Assembly: GCA_029204225.1 (NCBI GenBank)
Contig: CM055095.1
Span: forward strand, 61,113,910-61,177,909
From: Diphasiastrum complanatum
Taxonomy: Eukaryota; Streptophyta; Lycopodiopsida; Lycopodiales; Lycopodiaceae
Direction: 5' to 3'
DNA: 64,000 bases
A program made the position numbers and the translations under genes. Positions within the stretch are counted from its first letter, which is position 1; the number at the start of each line of letters is the position of its first letter. A model generated the notes under the pieces. The model was not told where the DNA came from. It did no database searches and worked only from the letters and a program-made list of their open reading frames with translations. Shown one piece after another: positions 33,653 through 45,500 of this stretch.

Positions 33653-33839
33653 ATGCATCCTTGTGGTGTAAATCCGACTATCCTTTGGTTGAAATAGTAT
33701 CAAACCTTTACCTTACGTGGATTCATAGGTTAACAAAGGCTTTTTTTCATGGTTTAGTCCTCAGGTTGGTTTCAGGATGCTGTTGATCTTGGTTAAAGCC
33801 CCTTCCTCCCCCTAATCGATTCATACAAACTTTGATTTG

Positions 33840-35140
33840 TTGCATGAAAAGAGTTGTGATGTTGCATAGTTTTATTATTCGAACTGATCGTGCTACCCGT
33901 ATTGCTGCTGGGCCAGAGGATAAAGTGCTATGCTTGATTGATCTTTTAGATACCTTACATTGGGTTAAGATGTATATGGAGTTTGGTAAAAAACCGTATT
34001 GACCCTTTGGGAACTGTGGAAAATTTTGCCGCTGATTTAGGCAATCTTGCTGAAAAATATGAAAATGAAGAAAGATTTTTTAATCAAACTATCATAAAGT
34101 CTCCTCCTACCTTGAAAAAGAAAATGACTCCTTGTCTACTGAACCTACTCCTTCCATTCTTGATACACCCCCGTCTCCGCATCCTCTTGTCTTCTTAGAT
34201 GAGTTGGATGAAGATAGTGCTTCACAACTTGAAATTTTTTTTGCAAGATATCTGTGACATTAGAGACCAATCTACCTTTGAGTCCTGCCAAACGAAAAAC
34301 TGCCAAATTTCCATGGTCCCTAGTCGAACTATTGATTTCAAATCAGCTCGTACTGCCTTTAAACTTTGGAGCTTACCCACTGTGAACTTTCTTGCTCCCG
34401 TACCCATTGAACTCTAGATATTACTTGCACATCTGACTGAAAAAGGAGCACAAACCTATAGACTTGCCGCTTAATACTTCACTTGAGACACCTGTAGCCT
34501 TTGACAATATTATTCGCATGAACTTGTTTGAACCTTCTTGTTGCCCTTCTGAGCAAACCTGGGCTTGAGTTCGTGGACACTTTGACAACGGTTTCAGTAG
34601 AATGAATATGCACCAAGCCATAATTAGGAACTGGAAGAGACCTTTCTTCAAATGTAGATGTGGTGATAAGTGCAAGAATAATTCATGTATCGTTTGGTTC
34701 GATCATGGCATCTGGTTCATAATGAACAATCTGAGTAAGTTCTTCCTTGGTGAATCCTTTCAAAATCAGATGAATGCTTTCTTCCTTTGTCTATACAAGC
34801 CTGCTAGAAATGTTGTCAAGTCACACCTCACTTTCTTCTTTATACACCAACACATAATTGATGCATCTATAGAGCTGGCAGCCAAATTCTTTGCCAACTT
34901 AGGAGATGCTGAAAACATCAGAGAAATTGAACGCCTCCTCAAAAGACCAAGTTTTTCTACTCTCTAAGATAAATTCTTCCAAAACTTAAATAAAAGGCCT
35001 AGTTCTTTCAACCTAAACAATCCTAGCTCGGTGGTTTCTGGACAGAATATGGAAAAAAGAAAGAAGTATACACAGGATATAAAGGAAATGAAGAACAAGG
35101 CAGTGGTGCAAAAGAAGACTTACCGGTTAAAAGACTGAAC
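33840..35140 (+). pseudogene. Unidentified degenerate coding region
   Basis: Several frames read like once-coding protein. They are GPEDKVLCLIDLLDTLHW (about 33910), IDPLGTVENFAADLGNLAEK (about 33985), an acidic Ser/Pro stretch FLDELDEDSASQLEIFFARY (about 34195) and a cysteine cluster, KCRCGDKCKNNSCIVW (about 34640). The last is followed by a hydrophobic segment, NNLSKFF, and IDASIELAAKFFANLGDAEN to the stop at 34967. I do not recognise the family. It follows the tail-like repeat of the RT remnant, so it could be the first ORF of a second, head-to-tail copy of that element. This is an inference only. Confidence 0.35.
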
Positions 35141-35395
35141 TTTTATAGGGATTGACTAGCTCACAGGATGACGAGAATTTGGATAGAAAAATTCTCACTA
35201 GGAATATGGTGGATCGACTACAACTCAGCACACACAAGGACAAGCTAAAGATCTTTTTACATTTACGCTACTATAATAGGATGTTTGAGACCATCCATGT
35301 GAGTCACTTTTGCACTCGTATTTTATTACAGATCTTTGGCCTTATGCACGAGTCCTTCCATGATATTGTGTTTGCTTGGTCATATATGCCTAACA
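35141..35395. other. Unassigned spacer with an unrecognised ORF
   Basis: The plus frame 35152-35436 (94 codons) has no known motif. It runs into the minus-strand copia remnant, so it is unlikely to be a gene. Confidence 0.35.
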
Positions 35396-37062
35396 TCAAA
35401 AGTGAGTGGCTTGTTTCTTCGACATCCATGATATAGCTCCATCACCTATGAAAATACAATGAGCACTAATGGATTTCCTATCCATTACATCTCCATCATA
35501 GTCCAAATCTGAAAATCCAAAAAGATTAGGTGATGATCCCTCGTACAATATGCCAAAATCTCGAGTTCCAATGATGTACCTCAAAACTCGATTTCCTAGC
35601 TTCCAATGCTCCTCACTAGGATCCATGAATTGACTCAATCAATAGCTTAGATCTGGTCTAGTAATGGTTAGATAGATGAGTGAACCAACTTGCTTCCTAT
35701 AGAGAGTAATGTTCTTGAAGGATCTTTTATTACCTCTCATAGTTAGCATTACATGAGACTCCATAGGTATATCACTAGCTTTTGCATCTACCATATGAAA
35801 TCTTTCTACAATAGAATTAGCATACTTCTCTTGACAAATGAAAGTATATTGAGAAAATCTAATGACTTCTATTCCCAAAATGTAATGCAAATTACCAAGA
35901 TTGTGCACCTCAAACTCCTTCTTAAGAGCATTCTTGATATCCTCCACATCTTGATTGTCTCCACCACTCAAGATGATATCATCCACATAGATTAGCAAGA
36001 TGGTAACATCATTTTCAGCAAACCTATAATAAAGTGAATGATCATACTCACTCATAACAAAGCCTTGAGAGAGGAAAAAAGTGTTAAGATTAGCATACCA
36101 ACTCCTAGGTGCTTGCTTAAGGCCATACAAGCTCTTTTGTAGTAGACACACGTGATTTGGCTTTGTAGATGAAATGTAGCTCTCGAGCTGCTCCATGTAT
36201 ACTTCCTCCTCAAGATCACCATTCAATAATGCATTTGAAATGTCCATTTTCCATAGATCCCATCCATAAAGTGTAGCAAGTGAAATGATGACTCGAATGC
36301 TTACCATCTTTGCCACGGGTGCAAAGGTCTCATCATAGTCAATCCCTTGTTGTTAAGCATATCATTTTGCCACTAACATTGCCTTGTACTTGTTGATAGA
36401 TCCATCTTGGTTTGTCTTAACCTTGAAGAATCATTTGCATCCAATAGCTTTCTTGTCCTTAGGCAACACCACCAATCTCCATGTTCCATTCTTCATAAGA
36501 GCTTGATACTCAAGATCCATTGCTTGGATCCACTCCTCTTCTTTCCTTGCCTGATTTACACTTGTACGCTCATCCAAAGAGGTTAGGAAAGCAACATAAT
36601 TTCCAGAAACTACTTGCTTACCCTTTTGATCATATGTGAACCTTGAAGATACTTGTCTTTCCCTTGATGTTCTCCTTGGCTTTTGACTTGATGAATGTCC
36701 GTCATCATCACCATCCAAAGTAGGATCCTATTCATCAACATCAAGAATGTTAGATCCATCCACACTACCATCAATCATGCTTGAAGACACTTTTGGAATG
36801 TTCCCCTCATAAAAAATGACATCTCTACCAACAATCACTTTGTTAGTAGAAGGAATGTAAACCTTGTAGGCTGTACTCACCTCACTATATCCAGCAAAAA
36901 TACCTCTTCTTGAAGATGGATCCTCCTCGATCCTATCATCAAGAGTAATGTTGACATAGCATGTGCATCCAAAGGTTCTTAGAAAGTTGACACTCGGCCT
37001 CCTCTTGAATAGCATCTCAAAAGGTGTCCTTCCATCCAAAATAGCACTCGGCCTACAATAAC
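35396..37062 (-). pseudogene. Copia pol remnant (integrase tail, RT, part of RNase H)
   Basis: On the minus strand, the integrase C-terminal part (LDGRTPFEMLFKRRPSVNFL, FGCTCYVNI, AGYSEVSTAYKVY) leads into the linker (37096-36728). The RT N-terminal part (36718-36431) reads WIQAMDLEYQALMKNGTWRL. RT proper (36316-35639) has MDISNALLNGDLEEEVYMEQ, SLYGLKQAPRSWY and an intact catalytic YVDDIILSG, then LTITRPDLSY and a stop. RNase H (35638-35396) breaks off at ISWMSKKQAT. Three stops separate the blocks. The 5' edge is interrupted by the CpG-rich insert at 37062. No LTR was found. Confidence 0.88.
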
Positions 37063-37342
37063 ATATCGCGTAGATTCCGATGTGGACGTCCAACATATAT
37101 TCGAGTATTTCACAATCCGTCGCTATTTGACACGTCGAAATACGACGTCCTAGTAAAAAATTCGAAAATCAAAGTCCAGCGATCGGGAAATATGGGCGGC
37201 AACCAATTTTTGAAAGGCACGTCGAAATCCGACATATCGGATTTCGACATTCAAACGTGGATATGACCTAGCATGTTTTTTTAAAAAAAAAAAACGTGTA
37301 ATCCGACGTGGACATCCAAATCGTGGACGTCGGATTCGTCTT
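37062..37342. mobile_element. CpG-rich palindromic insert (possible MITE)
   Basis: The block is unusually rich in CG within AT-rich surroundings and repeats CGACGT, GTGGACGTCC and TCCGACGTGGACATCC. The ends show an imperfect inverted repeat (GATTCCGATG at left, reverse complement of CGTCGGATTC at right). An internal perfect hairpin has GTCGAAATCCG (37221-37231) and CGGATTTCGAC (37238-37248). It interrupts copia integrase coding sequence. No target duplication was found. Confidence 0.45.
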
Positions 37343-37411
37343 TCCTTGTTGGTTTATGAATAAAAGGTTTTAAAAGGTTTTCGTCTTGACTTGTCAAGAG
37401 GAGCTTTGATA

Positions 37412-37456
<45 letters not shown>
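37343..37456 (+). repeat. 3'-tail-like repeat (copy 2) ending in (TC)n
   Basis: This is homologous to 33575-33652 (CCTTGTTGG-TTATGAATAAA-GG through CAAGAGGAGCT). It ends in a pure TC run at 37415-37456. Confidence 0.65.
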
Positions 37457-37458
<2 letters not shown>

Positions 37459-39515
37459 GTCTGATATATCATTTCATTGATTGATGTAGAATATTTGGCG
37501 AAGATTGCATGGCTGTCACAGACGCCTAAATATTTTCACTCTTCATGGTTGTCTACAACACCTACCAGACACTCTACTAAGTTAAACGAATAATCTAAGC
37601 TGAATTTCAATAGTTTGATTCAATTCTTATAAATTCATTGCTTTCTTTGTCTAGGGAGAGCAATTCAGGCTTACTATCAAAGCCCCAACAATGACATTAG
37701 ACCATTATCCCCAATAAGAGTTTGGGAGAATATATCTGTACCCTCATATGACCCTCCCATGTCGATACTCTGAGCATCGATGAACGAGATCATTCTCATA
37801 TTATTTTCTATAGGAATTAGCTCGGAAGCTTCTAATCGTTCATGCCACAATCCGTTCTCTTGTGTGCTTATCTCCTATCTAGGTGATCATATTGGGCTTT
37901 ACAATAGTGGTGTGGGAAAATGAATTATATTCACTAGCCCACCTAGAGTGACTATAGGTTAATGGCATGAATAGATGGCTTGGAGAGCTTTGTCTGTCAT
38001 TTATCACTTTCATTGGTGGAATCCCAATTAGGGTTGTGCTATGCGAATCATGTCATTTTTTCTTGTTACACATGAGAGATGGTTGATTTGATAAAAACCG
38101 TGTGGAGTCATTGTTGGATTCGGTAGTATTCACCATTCATATAGTTTTGGGATCAAACTATGTAGAGAATGTGCTAACTCAAGGGAGATAAAACCCTAAA
38201 TTGATTGTAGTGCTCAACACGAACCATCATGTGTGAACAAAACAAGTGAGACCTTAATGAGAGATTGGACCACTTAAATTGAACACCTTAACAGGCATAA
38301 TATCTCACATTAGGAAAAAGAAACTTCTAGATTAAATTATAAAGTATTTATAATCATGGTGTGCTAATTTCTTTGATGAAGATTGGTTGCATGATGGGTC
38401 CTCCAATCAAGTCATTGATGGGGAATGCGTTTAATTTTATTATGAGAGAGAGAGAGAGCAACTAGCTTGACTTGTACGTGGCAAAGAGCACCTTTCAACT
38501 CATGTGCCAGGTGTTGTCAATTCAAGCTCAATATAAAAGGGAGGAAGGCCCTTTTATTAAACTTTGGGACCAATGGCACCACGGCATTCATAATAACTAC
38601 TCGTTGGGCTTTCCAATATAAAACCAGTGTAAAGACTTTTTGCTTTTCCTTAAGTCCAATTTCTAGGGCATTTTGTGGTAGAATGCACTTGAAGCTGTTG
38701 GCTGGAGCAGTACATGACACTATTCTTCCCTGGGCATCTAATAAAAGTGAAAAACAAGTCGATGGTTAAGGCATTATGGGCCCTTCAAGCTTGGCATTAG
38801 AGCGGGGCATTTTGGGCATGGGGGCAAGGGCCCAAGTCTTCACTACGCAGAGCAAGTCGATTTCACACCTTTAAATGCCTTGCTTGAGTGCCCAATGAGC
38901 TCTCGCTCTCAAGCAAGGTGGACTCATGCTACTTTGCATGAGGCGAGGGCCAGAGGCAATGGCAAGGGTGAAGTCAAGGAGAAGGGGTTCAAGGGCTAGG
39001 AAAGAACTAGAAAAGGCCAAATCCTTTATTTTTGAGATAATGTCAATAACCCGCATGTGATAAAGAATGAACTGCAAGAGGTTAATGTTTGACCGCGGGT
39101 AAGTATCAGTAACCGCAGGTCCACGTAAGCGCGACCACTGGGTCGAGCCCTCTCTTCCTCCTCTTTCAGCCAAACACAAAGCAAAAAAGAGAAAAGACGA
39201 ACAATATATGAAGAGAGAAGGGATTGTATACAGAGGATTCCCGAAGAGAATGATCGCGATCCAAAAGTAGAACATAAATATATGAACATCGCCTGTAGGC
39301 ATCATAGATCTTCTCAATGATTCCTTAGGGTTATTGTGTGCAATCCAGTGTCTGTATTTTGAGTGAAATGCACGGTTTATGATTATCGCAGCATTTGTTT
39401 TTCAGTTTCTTGTAATGCTGTGGATTATTGATTCCGAAGACAGAAAGATAGGGAACGAAGGCGGAAAGGGTGAATTTAGGTTAAATCGCTGCACGAGTGG
39501 TGAAAGTAGGCATCG
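37457..39515. other. No recognised gene; upstream region of the small membrane-protein gene
   Basis: A GA run lies at 38443-38459. Minus-strand frames at 38871-39317 and 39026-39289 are hydrophobic and Ser/Leu-rich, with no family match. The last few hundred bases before 39516 are the likely promoter and 5' UTR of the gene that starts there, but no TATA box was assigned with confidence. Confidence 0.45.
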
Positions 39516-42500
39516 ATGAGGAGGCAGGCTGCCGGAAAGTCTCCAAATCTATTAGCCAGGGCAGTGGATTCAGTATTTGGGTTTGTGCGCCTTGCGGAGT
39601 TTGAGATCCTTTTTGTGCTCTTTTTTGTCATGGTATTCCTGTTTGTGAAGGATTTGGTATGGCTTATTTCCTAGTAGTCTCATTGTAACACATGCTTTTT
39701 TTTGGATCTATGTACTCAAATGATTATCCACTTGCTTCTTGGTTCAGTTTAGGTTTAAAAGGAACACAAAGAGCGAAATATAGATATACACGCGTATGAT
39801 TTTCTTAAGGTCACTTTGACTTACCATTGAAGACAAACTTTTATGTAGGAATTTTGGCAACTTTAAACATTCAAACTTATTCGTCATACATAACTGCATC
39901 TCCAATCTAGGTTGTTCCATTAAAGGTTTCACATTTGTTTTTGTTCTTTTCAATAGCTGTTCATATTTAGGTTACATCCTGGGTTATTTCACTGCATTGG
40001 CCAGTTTGCTAGCAGTGAGATGTGTGAGATCTTTGTCTAAATTGCAGCCAGTTGATGTTAATTCTTTTACATTTTAGTTGTGGGTGTGTGCTCTCCAACT
40101 AGCGAGTTTTAGTCTTTTTGCTTAGCTCTAGGAAAAAGCTTAGGCTACCATACATTGCAATCCTCATCGCATTTTTCCTTGACTGGAGAAGTGCAGCACA
40201 TTATCTTTTCCTATAGATGAGTACGATAATGTGGACATTTTTGTATGCTCATGGTGTGCACCATTGAACACTGATTTTCAGTAAGATTTCTTATTGCTGA
40301 CAACGGGAGTGAGCTAGGATAGCTCGCTAGTTTCTACTAGAAGTAAACTGGTTATGCATTGCATGTTCATTGGTTTATTAAAGAGATAGGAGGATCGAGT
40401 TTTTCAAGGTTCGGGTTTGCATGCATGTTGGATCCCCATCAAAGGAGCGTGAAGATCGAGTTGAAGTCGGAGTTTTTTGCATGCAAGTGAAGTTTTGCTA
40501 TAGATAGGTGTTGGGTGCTCTTACCTTATATAGAGACATCAATCAGGCAGTTGCTTCAAAGCTGCGTTTTCATTACTGGAATAGACAAACTGAAAATTGG
40601 ATCAAATCTAAGAAAATGGTGTGAAAAGTCTGGTTTTTGTAGAGAGAGAAAACTCAAAATCGACGGCACTTCAAACTTAGCCATTTCTCAGCCAATTTGG
40701 ATCTTTGGAAGCTTGGTTGGAGCTGTGGAGTTAGGGTGACCTGCATGGGAGCATCAAACGACAAGTAATTGGCCTAGGAATGAGCTCGAAGTAGTTTTTT
40801 GCTAATTAGTGGCTATTCCTCTCCTCTCTCTGTTGCGGCTGAGTTCGTGCGCCCAGTGCGAGTGTGTGTGTAGTGCTTCGCAGTATGGGCCTTTCTCAAG
40901 TAGCAATGGACTAATCATGTAGCCAATTGGGTGGAGCCACATGGCAGGGGCCTTCGAGGGATTCTAGATTGTTAGATCGTTCAAGATCAATGGATAAGAA
41001 TGATTTTTTTTTCTAAAACTTCAAGAACGAGATTCGAAATGGTAGAAAATAAGCATTGTTTATTAATTTTTTTTTTGGGTAAGGGTCCGAATTTTTGTCC
41101 TTATTTTGAAGGATTGTCCTAATTCTTTCTAAGACATTGTCCACTGGTGTTTTGTGATAGAAAAGTGAAAAACAGAGTGGTTAAATCACATGGAAGGAGT
41201 GACCGTTTTGCAAGTTTGATTAGACATGAGCTAAGAAGGATTTGTGTTGGTTCAAAAACCTTCAGATTCCGAAATCTATGCGTATGTAGAGAATTGCTTA
41301 CAATTGGAGGTTTAGCCATGTTTGGCATTTTTTCAGGTTTAAGGGCACTTGCAAACCATTTTAGGGGTCAAAAAGTTCAAGCTGGAATAACTTTTCAACC
41401 ATAAACCGGATTGAGGTGTAGTCGGAGATGACATTTATCAATTTTGCTTCATATTTTATTTTTGGAGTTAATTTTATCATCTAAAGTCATCTTAACATAG
41501 TTATGTCCACTATGAGTGATAGTGTGTTATCAGAGGTGAAGGCGCATCCAATCATTCAATTCGAAAATTCATAATGAAGAGTATTTTGATGGAAAAGTAA
41601 TTGTGGGACATTGTGATAGGTGAAGAAACACATTCACAGACAGAAGAGCATTCTACGAGTTCGAAGAGCTGAAATTTTTATCAGTTTATTGGTGAAAGAT
41701 GCCATAAATCTTATATCAACGATTTGCCAAGACCAAAGGAAGGGTGGGATGCACTCAAGAAGCTATTTGAGACAGTCAATACATCCCACATTCTCTTTCT
41801 AAAGATGAAGCTACACTCAATGAGGATGTTACCATAGTGGAACATCTGCTTAAGGTGAAAGAAATTAGAGACGAACTAGTTGTAGTTGGTGAAGCGGTTA
41901 ATGATCGAGAAATAGTGCTGAGTAGCTTGTTGGATAATTTAAAGAAAATTTGTCACAAGCATTTCCACAAGACATATCCTACTTACCTATGATGAGCTAG
42001 GGGATTGTTGCTTTAGGAGGAGTAAAGTAGAGAAACTCTCGGCTATCGCAATCAAGCTTGATCCGAAGTGTTTGCTATTAGAGGCTGAAGTTATCATGGA
42101 AGAGGAAGATTTCTAGAAAGAGGTGGAAAACAAGTCTTAATCCCGGGCAATCAAGTGGAAGAGGAAATTCTTAGAATCGGCAAGGTGGTGAGCAACGATA
42201 TTTTGATTATAAAACCCCCGACAATTGTCGCTATTGTCATAAGCTAGAGCATTGGGAAGGTGAATGCAGGAATTGACTCAACACAATGAAAAGGAAAATA
42301 TCAAGTGAGTCACTATGTGGATCAACACCATCAGCATAATGATAACTAGGATTCTTATAATGGTGAAGGCAAATCTTCTAAACTATTTCTTTTGCTTGGA
42401 TGTCAAGTGATGATTACCATAACACATGGTCTATCGATAGCTATTAGCGGTGCTACAAAACATATGACTTCATTGTGAACAGCTTGAAATGGACGTGAAG

Positions 42501-45500
42501 TAGGTAAGGTTGATGCCAAACGGTCATAAGTGAAAGGTGTAGGTGCAATTCACGTCGAATTGTCAATTGGAAAGATCAAACGATTTGGCAATGTTCAGTA
42601 CATTCCAAGTTTGAAGAACAATTTATTGTTTTTAAATTCAAATGCAGATCAAAACTTGAAAGTGGAGTTTGTTTGACGACTCAAGGATCATCACAAAGTG
42701 AAAGCAATTGGACAACAGGTGGTGGTAGTAAGTTATATTAACTTGATAATATGATAGGTATAAAAGCTCTTACTCTTTCTGGTGATAAAAATTTCGAGCT
42801 TTGGCAGCAATGTCTTGGGCACATCTTAATGCTTAGAGTATTTAGATTTTGAAGAGGCATGATATGGTGATTGGATTGCTTGATTTAAGCTATGATGGAA
42901 GGATATGTGAAGGCTGCGTGATGGGAAGGCACCATAGAGAAAGATTTTTCAAATCTGGATTCAAGAGATCTACTCAAATACTTTAGTTAATCTTGTTTGT
43001 GGAAAGATGCAAACGAGATCCATTGGCGGTACCTATTACTTTGACTTTCATTAATGATTACAGCTACCTTATTGCAAATAAGGTAGATGTATTTGCAAAG
43101 TTTATTGAGTTTAATAATATGGTGGGAAAACAAATGGGCCATTTCATTAAAGGTCTTAGATTAGATAACGGTGATGTGTATGAATCAAATGAGTTTAAAG
43201 CATTTTGTATTGATAATGCATTCGAAGGCAAGTTAGTATTTCTCACACACGTGAACAAAACAGAGTGATTGAGAGAAGGAATAGGATGATTTACAGACAA
43301 TGTTGAGGAACAAGAGTCTACCTAACAACATTTGGGTGGAAGCTTGCAACACGATGACTTATCTATTGAACAAGTTTTCAACGAAAAGAGGTGCACATAT
43401 ACCAAAAGATATAGAAAGTCAACTAAGTGCATTCCTGTCGAATATGATGATAGAGCGAAAGCATATAGACTATATGATTGTTAGGAAGAACGTAACCACA
43501 GGAAAGGCAAAGTTGTTTGATCCACCCAGCCAATGCATTCTCTTATAGAATGCCCCTCCTAGCCCAATGTGGGTTTGCATGCGGTAGGTGGCAATTGCAA
43601 CTGACACTAACTGTTAATGCTGCATGCATGGGTTACTGATGCATGAGGAGTCCCAGTCCACTGCTGAAGGACTGCATGGCTCCTAACTGTCATGCATGTG
43701 TGCATGGGCATTACTGACCCTCATAACTACTGCATGGTATGCAAAGTGCATGCATGCCACTGACTCACACTGTCCTCTGCCCTCTGGTGGTTAGCTGCAC
43801 CTAGAAGTACTGCTAGGTTTTGTGGAGTTACGTTCTCGTAACAATGATCAAGATACTAAAAACATTATTATCAGTTGTGATGTTGTTGTGAGCTTGATGG
43901 CCACACTAGCAATGTAGATTTGCATGGATCGTCGTTTGATCATAAAGATATAGTAGAGGTGGAAAATGATGCAGGTGAAGAACGACCCAATGATAGTGAA
44001 GCCTCTATGCCAAATAGACCAAAGAAATTATCTAAGTGGTATTTGAAGGTGATAGAGGATGCAAAATAGGACGAGATCCAAGATGGAAAGGGATGAAAAA
44101 CACCTCATAGGTCAACTGGAGAATGAAGACAACTTGACAAGTATGAGGTAAATTTGGCTTTGATGGGTGTAATGCAAGATTTTGAGGAGCCAAAAATATT
44201 CAAACAAGTTGTTGTACATAATGAATGGCAAGATGCTATGAGGAATGAAATAGAATCTATAAAGAAAAATGATGTTTGGGAATTAGATGAGTTGCCTCAT
44301 GGGTAAGCAAGCCATTTCTTGAAAATGTTTGTGTAAAATCAAAAGTCATGCTGATGGGTCATTGGACAAGTACAAAGCTAGATTGGTAGCATGTGGCTTT
44401 GAGCAATAGGAAGGAATTGACTTTGAAGAAACTTTTGTGCTAGTGGCAAAAATGGTTACTATGCGATCGTTGATAGCAATTGCAACATTTCATGGTTGGA
44501 AGATATGGTAGTTGGATGTCAAGTCGACATTCTTGAATGTTAAGCTCGTGGAAGTGGTGTACGTGGAACAACTTGATGGATTTGCATAGGAAGGTAAAGA
44601 ATGTCTAGTGTGTTGAAGAAAGCTATTTATGGATTGAAACAAGTACACCATGAACTTGGAATGCATGTATTAATGAATACTAGGAAGAACATCATGAGGA
44701 GTGAAGCGGATCCAAATTTTATGCTCTCAAGCATCAAGGTGAAGTCATCTTCATTATGTTTGTGCTACCTCAAGGGAAATATGCAAAAGAGTTGTTGCAA
44801 AGGTTTGATATGCATGAGTGCAAGCACCTGAGTATACCTATGGATTCAAACCTGAAGTTGACCTTGTAGGATGACACATATGAGGTCGATCACTATTTAT
44901 ATATGTAACTGGCATGCTACAAAAAGGGTATTTCGATACATCAAAGGAACTCTACACTATGGTTTACAATTTTTGAAGAATGAATCACCTGTTTTGATTG
45001 GATTTTTTGATGCTTGTTATTGGGCAGGAAATGTTGATGACAGAAGGTCCACGACAAGATTGTGTTTAGTGCAGGCACTACAGGTATTTCATGGAGCAGC
45101 AAGAAGCAACCCACTGTTGATTTTCCGAGTTGATCCGGTATTGAAAAATTCTAAAAAATTCGATTCTGAATTTTTCGATCTTCTGCTCAAAAATTCGAGC
45201 TTTCTGTTTCTGGTTTTTCAGGATGCTCTTTAATGAATGGATTTGAGGCTGAGCATCGAATTCCAACACTCCCCCTTAATGTGGATCCTGAAAAGATTCA
45301 ACATGTCGTTGAATCTGAGATGGTGCTCCTTTGATAGAGCCTTTGTGAAGTAATCTGCTGCCATTAATTCTGTCATGCAGTAGACTAATGATACCTCCTT
45401 GCTTTGCATCTTCTCTCTTAAATAGTGACCTGATTTCGATATGCTTGCTTCGAGAATGAAATCTTCGGTTGTTACAAAAGATGGTCGTTGGATGTGATGT

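Noticed and set aside
37062-37342. CRISPR-like repeat array
   Set aside because: The repeats are irregular and palindromic, without uniform spacers, and the genome is a plant nucleus.
38871-39317. A 148-codon minus-strand ORF as a gene
   Set aside because: It has a hydrophobic, Ser-rich composition with no domain, and it overlaps the likely promoter of the plus-strand gene at 39516.
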